64,000 nucleotides of DNA from Uloborus plumipes (GCA_038373865.1 JAXGGA010000028.1:186001-250000), one strand, 5' to 3'. Shown: positions 33,317 through 46,214, counted from the stretch's first letter. A program made the numbers and translations. The notes: a model not told the origin generated them from the letters alone.

Positions 33317-34131
33317 CACTGCAAAAAAGTAACTTATTTTTCCAGTATAATACTGGCAGACGAGGTTCCAGTTTAAAACTGTAAAATGCACAGTAACAAA
33401 CTGTTAAACTAGCAATTTTGCAGTTTCTTATAGTAAAGTTAGAAATTTTACAGTTTATTGCCGTAAAATTTAGCTGTATTATACTGTAAAAAGGCCAGTA
33501 TAATACTGGCTGCAGAGGTTAAAGTTTAAAACTGTCCCTAGAAGCATCATCTCATCGGCCGATGATCGGCCATTCATCGAAACCCGATGAAATTCTCATC
33601 GGCCGATGATCCAATATGTCCGCCAAACAGAATCCGAGCAGCAAACTCCGATGAGTTTTGCTCAAAATACGATGAGATTTGGAGCAATTTACGAGAAGAA
33701 CAGTACCGTGTTGATGAATTTCATCGGGAAACTTGATCGGAAGGATATCGTTTTCCGATGGAATATAGTTCGGTTTATTTTCATCGGGAAAGTTGATCGG
33801 AAGGATATCGCTTTCCGATGAAAAGTAGCTCATCGAAAACCGTGCTCGGATACTGATAGGAACGATGTCATCGTGCGTTACGGGATCAGTTTACGAGGAG
33901 TTCGATGATCGGCCGAGCAAAATCCGATGAGTTGATGCTACTTGGGGTAATATGTACAGTAATAAACAGTAAAATTGTCAATTTTACAGTTTAGTACTGT
34001 AAGCAATTTTACAGTTTAGTATTGTAAAATTAACAATTTTACAGTTCATTACTGTAGAATTAGCAATTTTACAGTTTATTACAATAAAATTAGGTGTTTT
34101 TTTTCTGTAAAAACAAGATTCTTTTTTGCGT
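33317..34131. mobile_element. CACTG...CAGTG MITE, copy 3, split by an insertion
   Basis: The left part (33317-33535) starts CACTGCAAAAAAGTAACTTA after TTA and has the GTATAATACTGGC and GTTTAAAACTGT signatures. The right part (33948-34131) continues with ACAGTAATAAACAGTAAAAT and ends in a degenerate TTTTTTGCGTAG. The 412-bp insertion between them is annotated separately. Confidence 0.7.
33536..33947. mobile_element. GATGAG/CATCGG-rich insertion element (412 bp)
   Basis: The ends CCCTAGAAGCATCATCTCAT and ATGAGTTGATGCTACTTGGGG are imperfect inverted copies. The interior is built of repeats of TCATCGG / CCGATGA, including the palindrome CATCGGCCGATGATC (twice at the left, partly at the right) and the direct pair TTTTCATCGGGAAA(G)TTGATCGGA AGG-like blocks near 33717 and 33778. 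Base composition is much richer in G+C than the host MITE. Non-coding; the overlapping open frames are by-products of the repeats. Confidence 0.7.
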
Positions 34132-36551
34132 AGAGGGGATAATTTAAATGAACATAATTTTAATATGATTCCCATAACTCATGAAACGACTTTCAAGAAT
34201 CAAAGACGAAGTAAAACGAAGAAAAGAAGCAAAACAAAGTCAATTTTAATATGTTTTTTTTAATTCACAAAACTACTTTAAATCAACATTCATATAATAA
34301 TTAAAAAATAAATCCTTGGCTCTGTTTACCACTTTCTTAAGATCAATAAGCAAGGAATGTGACTCTTGAAAATTTCATAGAATTCTCGACGTAAATTTCA
34401 ATTGAGTTCTCTTTTCACACGAGTGACAATTAAAATTTATTTCACTGATTTATTTACCAACTTTAAGAACTAAGCAAATGAAAGGTGTAAAGCAAACGTT
34501 TTTTGAGTTTATTGTGGAATATTTTGAGTGTGTAATCGGCAACTTCGTTTACTTATGTAGTTATTGTTGCAAAAATGTTTACACGTTCCCTAAATGAAAT
34601 GAAAAAAAAAAAAAAACTCTTTACATTGCTTTAGTCTTAAGTATGTCATTGGACATGTCATACTGATCTAAATGCAGGTCAAAAAACTGCAAAATAAGAT
34701 CAACCCGAAAAAGAAAATGTTTTACATTAGTGACAAATTTAATTTCATTGTACGTATTTTTCATACATGTTGCACCTGAAATATTGTCTCTTCTATTTCA
34801 CCTATGATGTCAACTTGGTTTACAATACCGTGTAATGGCTCTGAAGTTTGCATCTTAAGTTTTCAAAACATTCTAAATGACACTTTTGAATGAGTTTCAA
34901 TCAATTAAACAGTGTATACAAGGAAAAAATATTTATTTTACATTTGCTGCTAGCCAGGACAATAAAATGACACATTTTAGGTTTGACTTGATGTCCAGTA
35001 TCAATAAATCTTTCGCCATGTGATAAAATAATGGAAAAGGAATTTAGTAATAGTCAAAACTGAAACAAACCGAAATACTCAAAAGTCATGTAAATATTGG
35101 GGGGAATCCTCTGTATTATTGTCGATGACTGTGAGAAAAGTCTAAATTTAATAAAATTGATTACTATTAACAAAACTGAAAATCATTAAAAGTTTCAAAA
35201 AAAGTGTTTAATATTACGCATATTTGTTAACGTACCTCAAAATTATAATTATAAAAAACTCATAAAAAACTATTGGATGAATAAGAAGAAACACACAAAA
35301 GTAAAATTGTGAAATGTAATTCATTTTTAAGTAACTGAAAATAAATTAGTATAGTAAATTTAAAAAAAAACATTGAAAATAATCTAACAACACAATGCTT
35401 GCTTCAAATGAGTGCTGAGGCATAGCGGCTTGATTACAGCCAAACACTCATTCCAGCTTCAGAAAAAATGGACAATAACGTCTTAAATATGACCGGGATG
35501 TGTTATTTTGCTACATTAAAGAGTGAAAACGAAGGTTGAGTATTTAAGAATTGATTTTTTGCTCGTCAAAAAAAAGTGGACGCTAATAAGAGGCCTTAAC
35601 AATACTATATTCAACCAAAACTGCCTTAGTTTTAAAGAATGTTTAATAATGAGAAGGAAATAAATTACATATAGAGAGAGAGAGGTAAAACAGAGTGGAG
35701 AAGAGCAGAACAAATAAGGTCGAAAAGCAAGGATTAAAATTTTGTTTAAGCAAGCGGCATTATGCATACTTCTTAATCGATGAAACATTAATGGGCAATA
35801 GTTGATTTAATGAAAAGGTATTAAATTGAATCCGACTACTCCCGGCAACAACTATGAAAATATTATAAGCAATAAACGAAACGTATTTTAAAAATTAAGC
35901 AAAACGGGAAAGATTATTAAGAATTGCACTTGAATTTTCTTGAATTTGTTTTTGTTTATTCACGTGTTTTTCTCAAAGAATAAAGTAAATGAAAAATGAA
36001 AAAGTTTTCTTTAGAATAAATGACCATCGTGTGAAAAATTTAGAGTAACCAGCAGAAATAATTAAATGATAATTAAACAATGTTTACGTGATTAAAATTG
36101 CATAAATGCACCAACTATTATTTTTTCAAATGCAAATAAGGCCTTTGGTTTTAGAAATCGGCATGTTTGTAATTAACAGTTTGTATAATTAGAAAAACAA
36201 CATTGTTTTTGTTTAATTAAATCTAAAAAACATTCTTATGCTGGTCAAGATATTAAATAGTATGTCCTATAGAATGACATGATTTTGTCTACATAAATGC
36301 TGCACAGTAATTAGTGATAAACAGGGTTGATTGGGGGAAGACGCCGTAGTTTTAAATCTTTTTTTTACATAAAATACCTCATTGGTTTATTTTAATCAAC
36401 AGTTTAACTACAATATTTGTACTTTAGTGAATTGCAAAAAAAAAAAAAAATGTATCTTTGAAAAACTGTTTTTAACCTAAAAAATTAATGATTTGTAAAC
36501 ATTTGCATTTCAGCAACTTACTACAATATTGGAAAAAATGAATGATTGGAA
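34132..36551. other. Intronic stretch without gene
   Basis: A+T-rich intron with a GA-rich spot near 35670 (AGAGAGAGAG). No coding, RNA or mobile-element signal was recognised. Confidence 0.6.
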
Positions 36552-36756
36552 CACTGTAAAAAATGAATGTTTTTACCGTATAATACAGCTAATTTTATAG
36601 CAACTTTACAGTAATAAACAGAAATTTTTTTAATTTTACAGTAGTAAACAGTAAAATAGCTAGTTTTACAGTTTATTACTGCTCTTTTACAGTTTTAAAC
36701 TGAAACCTCTGCTTCCAGTATTATACTGTCAAAACGACAATTTATTTTTTGCAGTG
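36552..36756. mobile_element. CACTG...CAGTG MITE, copy 4 (short form)
   Basis: Starts CACTGTAAAAAATGAATGTT and ends TTTATTTTTTGCAGTG. Orientation is opposite to copies 1-3: AAACTGAAACCTCTGCTTCC and AGTATTATACTGTC lie near its right end. It is 205 bp, about half the long form. Confidence 0.75.
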
Positions 36757-37571
36757 TGTATGGAAAATCAATTCACAGTGCTATCAGTAAATTCCAATTT
36801 ATTAGGATGAAATACATTAGTAATATAGAATTTTACGCCAATAACATCGTATTTTAATGTTTCCAAGTGCTCCCTTTCCCTTTTAAGAAATATTTCTCCC
36901 CTTCTTCAGACTGCACATTTGTTTTTAGATGTAGAAAAATATTTATGGCATCTATTGATGTGTACAATGAATTTTATCCAATCGTATTTTTCTGACATTT
37001 CGTTGTATTCTTCAAGACACCCAGAACATTTGTTAGTATTTATGCGTACCTCACCGTCTGCTTCTTTGTACAAGATATTACGTTCATTTCGTCTTTGGAA
37101 AGATTCAACTTGAAGATTCATCTTTTCTGGTTTTAGAATTTTCAAACAGTTTCATCTGAAAAGTCCTAGTTGGTTTAATTTGTGTGATCATTATTTGGAT
37201 TTATGCACCTTCTTTTTCTTAGCGTCTTGTTTCTTGTCATTCTTTTCTTTTCTTTCTTTGCTTTTTTTATGCCCTCATTTTTTTAATTTAAAAATGTCAG
37301 CTTTACAGCATCTTGCTTCCTTTCGTTTGTTTATTTTTTGTCGGATGGCTATGATCAAGTTTTTTTAGGGTTTTGGTTATTGTAGGATCATTTTTTCTCC
37401 AGGGCATTTTAGAAAACTACGGCATTTTACCATTTACCACAACAGAGCATTTTTCATCTTCCCCTAAAGCACTGGATAAGATGTCAATCCACCTACTGTC
37501 GCATATAGAAAACTCCACGCTTCACACTTACTAAAACTAACGGAGTTGTATCTTCTCTAGGAAAACCGCGG

Positions 37572-37786
37572 ATGTTGTTTTTACAGTATAATACTGGCAG
37601 CAGAAGTTCCGGTTTAAAACTGTAGAATACACAGTAATAAACGGTGCAATTAGCAATTTTACAGTTTATTACGCTTAAATTAGCAATTTTGCAGTTTATT
37701 ACTGTGCATTTTAGTTTTAAACTTGAACCTTAACTCCCAGTATTATGCCATAAAAAGAAGTTTTTTTTTTTTTTTTTTTTGCAGTG
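37572..37786. mobile_element. CACTG...CAGTG MITE, copy 5 (left end lost)
   Basis: Begins inside the family sequence at GATGTTGTTTTTACAGTATA and continues through AATACTGGCAGCAGAAGTTC to a T23 run and GCAGTG. The terminal CACTG at the left is missing. Confidence 0.7.
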
Positions 37787-38438
37787 AAAGTAAAAAAATA
37801 TTACGCAGCAATTTATTACAAAATACTTTTTTATTCATTATCAAACTCCATTATCAAACATTTATCTCATGTATGAATATAAATGATAAATATGAGCCCT
37901 ATTGCGTCTGGTATAAATGGAGTCTTGTTAGTGATAAGGCTCTACATTGAAAGTTATTTTTACTAAAGAATGGGAAGGTTGAAAAGACAACTCTTTCTTT
38001 GTCGTTGAAACATTATTTTCGTATGTTTATCCGAAATCGATTGTGTTTCTGTTTTTCCTGCTTCAGCTCTTTACAAAACTGTTTTCCGTTTTGTTTTCAA
38101 TAATTCAATTTCTAGAGATTTCTTTTGAATCATTGATAAGAAAGAATAAAATCAGTAAACTGCATTAATATGTTTAAACTCTCCAGATTTTCAGATGTTT
38201 TGTTTGAAAGATGATTTTCAAAAGATGCAGATTAATACGCAGCGTTATAATGTCATTATACTTTCCGTTATTTTCCTTCATAAATGCATAGCTACTTCAT
38301 TGTTATACATCTTAGGAAAGCCTATGCACACTTTTGAGAAAAATATCACATATAACTGGTAAACAAATGGTGTTTAGTTAAAAATTAGAAGTTTGTCCGA
38401 AACAATAGCAGCTCTCTAATGTTATTTACCAACTATAA

Positions 38439-38818
38439 CACTGCAAAAAATGAACTGGTGTTTTTACAGTATAATACCGGCAGCCAAAGTTCCAAATTAA
38501 AACTGTACAATGCAAAGTAATAAGCTGTAAAACTATCAATTTTACAGTTTTTTACTGTAAAGTTGGGAATTTCACAGTTTATTGCCGTAAAATTCAGCCC
38601 TATAATACTTAAAAAAACAACAGTATATTACTGTCAGCAGAGGTTCCAGTTTAAAACTGTAAAATGCACGGTAATAAACTGTAAAATTAGCAATTTTAGT
38701 TTACTGCGATAAAATTAGCAATTTTACAGTTTAGTACTGTGAAATTGGAAATTTTACAGTATATTACTATAAAATTAGTTGTATTATACTGTAAAAACAA
38801 CATTCATTTTTTATAGTG
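38439..38818. mobile_element. CACTG...CAGTG MITE, copy 6
   Basis: Starts CACTGCAAAAAATGAACTGG and ends ACATTCATTTTTTATAGTG, one base off the consensus CAGTG. It contains two TACTGTCAGC/TACCGGCAGC blocks and several ACAGTTTA(T/G)TACTGT repeats. It is 380 bp. Confidence 0.75.
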
Positions 38819-41800
38819 AATACAAACTTGCACAAGAAATGAACTTTTCTATTGTAACATAAAACAGCCTCATTATTGGTCACTGTTACGCTTTGTAACC
38901 AAAAGTTTTAATTTTTAATGCGTCTGTCTTGCTTCAGCTTTGCCTGTAGCTTTTTCAAAACTATATTTACAAAAAAAAAAAAAAAAAAAATCAACGTAAT
39001 TTTAATCATCTTCTCAAATTAAAACTTCCAAGATAATAGTTAATTATGCATCATGAAACAATTAAGGAAGTCTGCTCTGTAAAAATATAAGAAATTCAAA
39101 GAGAAACAGAGAGAAAAAAATTGAACTGTTATGTCTTTTACCTGTGGGTGCTGAAAAACATCAAAATAGACTAAGCTGCTTGAGGTAACTCAACAGCTTG
39201 TACTTTCACATATTTCGAGTACTTTTTACAATTCAGTACCAAGTAAATATAAAATGGGCAAGATCAATCACTTAAAGTTAATTTTATCCATTCCACTTAT
39301 TTATATAAAAACATCCTCAGCGATTAAACTCTTTAAAACAATATTCTATTCATCATTTAGTAAAGCATTTGAAATAAGATTCAGCATGAAAATTGTGTAA
39401 AACAGTGTAAATATATATGTACACTGTGTCTATGTCTATTTTATATGAAATTATTTTGTTGAAAAGAAACAAATAATCTATGAAAATAATAAGCTGCTCC
39501 TAAGAACTTCGTAAGCTAAACATGATATTTGGAATTATAATTTAACTATAAAATTTTAGAAACAGATAAGACCAGCATTTCCAGGCTTTTAAAATTTCTG
39601 GTGAGTTATTCCGGTTTAGACCTAACTTATGTTATGAAAACTAAAAATTTCTCGCATATTTAAATTTTTTATCATTTGAGATTTCCGCTTTTTTCAATTA
39701 CAATGAAATCTGTTCGAGCTTCCCAGTTAACTATAACATTAATAATAATTGTTTTTCGCCTCACAATCTGTTATTTCATCACAAAAATACGATTTTTTTT
39801 TCTTTCAAAAATATTAAACTAACGAGAATTTCAACTGCAGCAAAAGTGTGTAAAACTGAAATAAATGATCGAGCTATTTTAGTCGGCTCTTACTGCTTTA
39901 ACATTTATGCACTTTTTAAACTGACATACACACAAATATTTTTCAATTCATAAAGATAAAGATCACATACGAAATAGAAGAACCCCTTCGTTAATGCGGC
40001 AACGTAAATCAGCTTTAAAGAAATTTCAATTTTCAACCAGAAAATGTTTTGACGTCTCCATCTTTAGCAAACAAAGCTCTTTTTTTCCTTTTTTAAAATA
40101 GAGATTGAAGTCTTATCCGAAGGAAAAAAAAATGAGTCAACTTGAAACGACAGAAAATGAAACAAAATTACGGCTGATGAAAATTGAAAGGAAAGTAATT
40201 GTATATCTGAAGGCTTTTTCCATTAAAATAGCTTTCGGTACCAGCATGAAGCGAATCTTCATGAAAAGCTTTCGAAAGGTAGAGCATGTTATGATATTTA
40301 TTGTAACAGTCAGCTAGCTTCTAAAAGCACGCTATCTTCAACAAAATTTGAAGAGAGAAGTTCCGGAAAAAGCGAAGTATTGATCAGTTGATGAAATTGC
40401 TTTAGTGTAATGAAAAATGCTTTTTCTACAGATTGAGAGGACAAAGAAGAAATAGCAACATGATATTTCTTAATGTAAAGCCCAGGAAATAGTCTCAGAT
40501 AAAATATTAGAAATCATTTTTAAAAGAGAAATACATAAAAAGGGCGTTGAATCATTTTTAAAGGGCGTTAAATAGTGGCAAAAGATATTGGAAGGAAAAT
40601 TTGACATTGTTTCCTCTTTCATTAATAGAAATCTGTTAGTAGTTGTTCAGACAGGAAGTTAGACTTAACATTGTTTTCTTACATACTACAATTTTACATT
40701 ACCCGTAAAAATATAAAACATTCTTTACTAGTATATGATTACAATATTTTCCCCAGAACTTCCTCCACGATATTAAAACTAGACTATTATCTTAATGATT
40801 AAAATAGTATTTTATACAAAACAAACTGCAAAAATACTATTCATCTGATTTTCATGACTTTCAAGGAGTACATAACTAGAATCACTGTCAAAACTTCATA
40901 ATTGTCCAGCATTTCATTTCAAGTCGAGCAAGGTTTAAGACATACAAGTGATCCGTAAACTGGAATTTTCAATCCATCGGTGTCTATTACTAATTAATGA
41001 ATGTTTCAATAACTTTAGTAAAAATTCTAATTAGCAAAAATGATTGAGAGACGTAAAAAACGGTAACTAATTTCTTCCACATTTAAGTTAGTATTTAATT
41101 TCAGTTTATAATGTGTAGGCAATATCTGTGAACTATCTCACATAATAACTATGTCATTATAGCAGAAAAGAATAAACTTGGGAGCATTAATACAATTGAC
41201 ACGTTTAAAAAAAAGTAAAAAAGGATAATTAAAAGAGTTATGTCCAAGATTAAGTTGAAAAATCGTTCATATGAAGTTTTCTTTCAAAAAGGAAATTCTT
41301 ATCCTTTTGTGTATAAAAAAGAGGAAGAAAATCGTTGGTTTAATCAGAATCTGTCATTTTTTCAGAATCCAGCTATTGTGGGGAAGATTAATCCTTCTGG
41401 TGGAGACAATATTACTACGGTTGGGGGATTATTATGTATTAGATGGATGTCGTAAGCCAAGGATTGCCTTAAGTTAATAACTATTTGTTTTGGAACATTA
41501 AGCTATATTTTCATGTATCTTAGTTGGTGAGTAGTTCAAACGTTCCTTTTGTATCGTTGGTTCAAAAATTATGTTTTTCCTACCTTAATGCATATTTGTT
41601 ACTCTATTCATGAACAAATCTTTAATGTCTTCGAAATGACAGTGGTGAGAGGAAGACCACAAATGGTTTGCTCGGAACTTTTAAGAACGAAAACTTTGCA
41701 ATGTGCTTTAGAAAACAAAGTTAAGGAACAAATGCTGATTAAGAAATTTCACGTAATACGTAAGATTCGTAAGTGTATCAATGAATAGCAGACCATATAT

Positions 41801-42297
41801 ATATATATATATTAATTCAATGACACATCCTGATCAAAATATTAACTCGAAACATATGTTTGATATTTTTAGCAAGAAGAATTTTACAACTTTGATTAAG
41901 GGGATATGACTGAACTGATTTAGAAATTATCGAAATTATGTTTCGTTGAGTTAGTTTCATAAAAACTTGATTGCAACTAGAAGGTAATCAGAGTCTATGC
42001 TTTGCTTCTGAAAAGTGAAACTTGTCCGGCAAAATTTAACTTGTCTAAACACAAAAAAGATAAAAAAAAAAATATCTCCAAAAACAACTTTTGCTTTATA
42101 TCATGATTAACTGCAAAGGCAAACTTAAAGCAATCAGCTATCCTCTGTCATTTCAAATCGAACTTTTTGCAAAGAATCTAGTTTAAGAATCAGTGAGTAC
42201 TGATTTGGTTTCTGCTGGATTTTATGTAGTTGTTTCTGTCCCCTTGATAAACAATAGAAAACTATAGAGAGAGTATCATTTCAAACATAAAACTTAC
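38819..42297. other. Intronic stretch without recognised gene
   Basis: A+T-rich intron next to exon A. It holds a short (TA)n run at about 41797-41810 and two plus-strand open frames (41240-41455, 41549-41788). The second contains FEMTVVRGRPQMVCSELLRT but resembles nothing I know. Neither has splice or context support. Confidence 0.5.
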
Positions 42298-42595
42298 CTG
42301 GCTCGATCTTTCAATGGTGTCATATCTTGCGGAGTCATCCCTTCGGAATTCATTTTCCTCAGAAGCCTTACTCTGTCACTTCCACCATCAGGAGTATCTG
42401 AAGGGTCCGAATCGTCACAAGATTCGGTATCAGAAGACCTATCAGTAGAAGGCTCTCTGGTTAGTGGCCCACGACCTTGGCCTCGGTCATTATTGTTGGT
42501 GTCTGTTGACCACGCCATGGCACCAATAATTGGGGAAGGAGGACTAACTTCTTTTGCCGACTCTGCAACCGGTGGAGGCCTCCGGCAAGATACAG
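42298..42595 (-). CDS. TBC1D2B: TBC1D2-like exon A: Ser/Pro/Asp-rich linker
   Basis: Most 5' exon that can be supported. It is entered through TTTTCCAG, begins with the last two bases of a split codon, and leaves through CAG|GTAAGT with two bases of the next codon. It encodes about 99 residues: a proline-rich start (CRRPPP), then PPSPIIGAMAW, then a run of Ser/Asp/Thr (RSSDTESCDDSDPSDTPDGG) and a basic end (RVRLLRKMNSEG). No folded domain is evident. It corresponds to the low-complexity stretch between the PH part and the coiled coil in this family. Its base composition is clearly more G+C-rich than the flanking intron. Confidence 0.8.
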
Positions 42596-42661
42596 CTGGA
42601 AAATTTGGAAACCATTTTCTTTTCTTAAATCTACTGTTTAAAAAAAAATACATAAAATAGT

Positions 42662-43988
42662 ATTGGTTCGGGTAAGTGGGCCACTGGGATAAGTGGACCA
42701 CCCCCGTAAAACTGAAATACGCATATGGTTTTTATACTTTTTAATACTGATCATGTCATATTTCATCGCAGTGATTGGTTTTGCATATGTATGTGTTTCA
42801 TGGAACTTTTTTTAGATCATATAACTTACGTCGAAAACATTTCCAAAAAAAAACTTTTTTTGTGAGTTCAAGTAACGCTTTTCAAAGAAGTGTTTCAAGG
42901 TCAGTGTATATTATTTTTCTATGTTCATGAAGTTTTCTTGTAAAGATTAATATTCAGTACACATTGAAATCAAATTTTTTTACGCAAAGTATTATCAATA
43001 AGTGTTTAAGGGGAGTGGTCCCACTTACTCCGTAATTTTTCCCTAATGGGGTAAGTGGGTCCCCTCATAATAATAATGATGATTTCAAATGAAAAGCAGT
43101 TCTGATGTAGCAATTTCTACAATGAAATGAAAGATAACTGTAGAGACCTAGAAGGAATTGATGGTTCAGCTACAAAACCTACAAAAACTGGTAACTATGT
43201 ATTTGGGAAACTTGCATCAAAGAAAACCATAAAGTTTTATGAAGCTCTAATTTTAGAATATGATACAAATGAAAAAAATACTGATGAATATGATAGAAGG
43301 AATAGAAATAACTACTTGTTTGGTTTGATGTAGGCGATGTTAGAATTATAATTGAAGCTGAAATGATTGTGTTTCTCTCTCAGCCAACTTCAAAGAGACG
43401 CTGCAATTAAGTGTTTTCATTTTTTTTTTTTTTTTTGAACCTATAATTTTTTTCTATTTTATCAGACTGTTAGACCAAAATTGATCTTAATCGACTCTAT
43501 TATGTTTACTCAAGACTAATTTATATGTAAAAGTAAAAAATATGCTTAATGACTATCAATGAGTGTCACAGACATAATTGTTTTGTATTCCGCTTTATAA
43601 TATTTCTGAAATACACATTTAAATGTAAGTAGATATCTCGTTAATGGATACATTTACAAAAAAAAATATTTCTCACTAAAATTTTACATACTTTATCAGG
43701 TAGAACCCACAAACCCCTTTTTTAGATTGCTCACTTTGAATATAAATAAATGGGGGTGGCCCACTTAACCCTCTATAGGGGGTAAGTAGGTCCCCCACGT
43801 CATTTTTTAAAGAATACTATAGTGAAAATTTTTTAAAGCATTTTGTCAGAAAATAATACTGAACTTGTGTTTATTAAAAATGCCCAAGATTAAATAAGTC
43901 AACAAGTGAAAACTGTTGTGCTTTAAAACTTTGTATAAGACTTCAGAAACGAACTGTTCTAAAAAGGGGTCCCACTTACCCTAACCAA
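42662..43988. mobile_element. DNA transposon with GGTT(C/A)GGGTAAGTGGG ends
   Basis: The left end GGTTCGGGTAAGTGGGCC is mirrored at the right by GGTCCCACTTACCCTAACC. The motif recurs internally as TCCCACTTACTCC and GGGGTAAGTGGGTCCCC (43019-43064) and as GGCCCACTTAACC with GGGGGTAAGTAGGTCCCC (43757-43797). A remnant reading frame on the plus strand lies between. About 1.33 kb. Confidence 0.7.
43127..43412 (+). pseudogene. C-terminal remnant of a transposase-type protein
   Basis: The plus strand reads KTGNYVFGKLASKKTIKFYE, then ALILEY, and after a frameshift near 43315 LVWFDVGDVRIIIEAEMIVF, then LSQPTSKRRCN and a stop. This looks like the small C-terminal module (GxxVLVKFxxKKxxKxYVAxVxE ... 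FVxPDVxDxxxV ... VxxLPxP) attached to transposases in many arthropod elements. Only this tail survives, so the carrier element is non-autonomous. Confidence 0.45.
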
Positions 43989-44016
43989 CCCTATATTTGA
44001 CAACAGGTATTGCTGT

Positions 44017-44234
44017 ACTGCAAAATATAAACTGTTGTTTTTGCAGTGAAATACTGGCAGCCGAGGTTCTAGTTTAAAACTGTAAAAAGAACAGCTATAA
44101 ACGAAAATTGCTAGTTTTACAGTAATAAACTAAAATTGTTAGTTTTATAGTTTATTACTGTGCATTTTAGTTTTAAACTATAATCTTTGCTGGTAGTATC
44201 ATACTGTAAACACAATAGTTTATTTTTTGCAGTG
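44017..44234. mobile_element. CACTG...CAGTG MITE, copy 7 (short form)
   Basis: Starts near TACTGCAAAATATAAACTGT (terminal C lost) and ends TTTATTTTTTGCAGTG. The middle has GCAGCCGAGGTTCTAGTTTA and TTAGTTTTAAACTATAATCT in inverted arrangement. It follows the 42662-43988 element after about 28 bp. Confidence 0.7.
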
Positions 44235-44376
44235 TACAAAATAATAGAGATATACTTGAAACTCAATATCCTTAAGATGCATGACTTAAGGTAAAGTTTA
44301 CACAATATCTTATTAGCTAATCTCCATCTAATTTCAGAATACTGCACAGCAAAAGAAAAAAACTAACACAATTTTT

Positions 44377-44455
44377 GCTGATTTTTAGGTAAAATGACCC
44401 ACCAAATTCGGAGAGGGTACCTTTTTTTCCGAAAAACATAGGTCACCTTACAATT
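44377..44455. repeat. Solo block related to the foldback arms
   Basis: GCTGATTTTTAGGTAAAATG followed by ACCCACCAAATTCGGAGAGG parallels the GGCTGATTCTTATGTAAAATGACCCCC...AATCCGAATATGACC block of the 15183-16871 element. It then runs into an inverted GGTACC...TAGGTCACC. It is a diverged fragment. Confidence 0.5.
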
Positions 44456-46214
44456 TTAGTTCAAAATGCCTACTGCATTCTTTTGTGATATCTAGTAAAA
44501 ATTACGTATAAAATGGCTAATCAATACTGCACGGGTACTTCAAAAAGAAAAGGAAATTCAAGCTAATTATCACTGCTCAATATGAGTTACATTTTACGTG
44601 AGACAGCACAATTATCGATTTCCAGTTCGACTGCTTGTAATTACCGTGTCATTCATATTTAAAAATGTTTTGGACAACAGGGAGTTTCCAAACTTTCTTA
44701 GTTAAAAGCGTTATTAAGTGTCTAAATAATTGCTTAATAACAGACATGAGAAGTATGTATTTAAAAATCGTTTATTCAGTATTAAATTTCACTTTTAATT
44801 AGTGTTTACGTCTTATTTAATAATATAATAGTAGTTAAAGCAAGAGCGATATTTACTAACAATAAAATAAAAGTACCTAATGATGGGAAAGTTATTTAGC
44901 ACAATAAAATTTTTAACAGTATAAAAATAAATTTTTGAATCCTAGACATGAACTAAATGATATAGTTCTAACAGAGAAATATCGATTGTCCCTTTAAAAG
45001 CTATGTAGCGCATTTAACAATAGTAATAAAGGGCATACTATTCACGGAACCATGTTGGCCTCTTGAAAAATACCTTGCAATAGTTGTACCGTATACATCA
45101 TGTATTATTAGAATGCTTCATCGAGTTCATGATCAATGTGAAGGTTCTAAGTTTTCTTTATATTACGACGACTTTTGAAACATTACAAAAGTATTGACTC
45201 AACTGAGTTTCAGACGTTTATAAAGTTATTTTGATACATAGGATGGCTTAGTAATTTGCCATTAAAAATGTTGGGCTTTATGGCATTTCAATCAGATTTT
45301 TTTCTCTATATTTCCCTTTATAAGAAATTTATTTTATTTTTGAAATATATGGAACTAAATAAAGAAAATTTTACCACTCATAATGAATTAGTAACGATGC
45401 CAACAACTTGAAGTGACAACAGCTACAGCAAAATATTAGAAAAACATACAAAAATAACTGTCACGTGTTATTTTCTTCAAAACTTAGTACTTGACAGTTT
45501 CAAACAACTTACTCTTATATGTTTGAATTGTGTCAAAACCTATAATTGTATTTAATGAAACAAAGTACAATTGAATTAAGAAACATGTCATACACATCAT
45601 TCAAGGTCGTAAATTTATTACAAGTACGCAATTAATGTATTTGGCACTTTATTATGAGCTGTTCTTTGCTGTCACAAAAATGTATCATAGCAAAAAAAAA
45701 AAGTATATCCTTCATAATACTTTCAAACACAATTTCATTTTAGATCTGGATTAAGTATCAGATCATTTTGTCTGCTCTTTGGCTCCCTTATTTTTTTAAT
45801 ATTCAGATCATACCTCTCTAAAGCTAAGTGTTTCACAACTCATCACTTGTTTGGCCTTACAGTTTCAAAAAATCCCAGAAACGACTTATTTAATTTTAGT
45901 TCTGTCAGATCTGCAACCCTAAGCTAGAACAGCCATTTGACCCTGTTTTGAGTTAGTTGTCTGGTTGAGCCAATAATTATTCAGAAACAAATAAATTGAA
46001 CACATTTTCTGTAGTGAAAAACCTAGCACAGACTCACTCAATACATTAATAATACCATAGTTTTCAATTGGACATTATAATATTGCTAAATTTTCACACG
46101 AAATTGCTTTTTTAAAGCGGACTTTTCCCTTTTGACATGATTGATATACAAAAGGGAGGGTGGGGGGGGGGGACTCTTACGTTATTGACAACTAAGTAGC
46201 ACGTTTGCACTGTA
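44456..46214. other. Intronic stretch without gene
   Basis: A+T-rich sequence with a G-run at about 46160-46172. Nothing recognisable on either strand. Confidence 0.6.

Larger units (their letters stand above)
213..42595 (-). other. TBC1D2B: Gene span: TBC1D2/TBC1D2B-like (Armus-type) Rab GTPase-activating protein, partial
   Basis: Ten minus-strand exons with GT-AG borders join in a single reading frame of about 479 codons. The product, in order, has a Ser/Pro/Asp-rich linker, a coiled-coil stretch, a conserved pre-TBC segment and the start of a TBC domain. In the TBC domain, IALDLLR supplies the arginine finger (IxxDxxR) and YCQG supplies the glutamine finger (YxQ), so GAP catalysis is expected to be retained. 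TBC1D2-family proteins accelerate GTP hydrolysis by Rab7-type GTPases on endosomes, and usually carry an N-terminal PH domain, which is not seen here. The PH-coding exons probably lie beyond 64 kb or hide in the upstream intron, and the second half of the TBC domain lies before position 1. Introns reach about 10.9 kb and are full of transposons. Family placement rests on motif order and remembered similarity; another coiled-coil TBC subfamily is the main alternative. Confidence 0.8.

Noticed and set aside
41240..41788. Two plus-strand frames (71 and 79 codons)
   Set aside because: No recognisable domain, splice context or repeat boundary; kept only as a remark on the intron.
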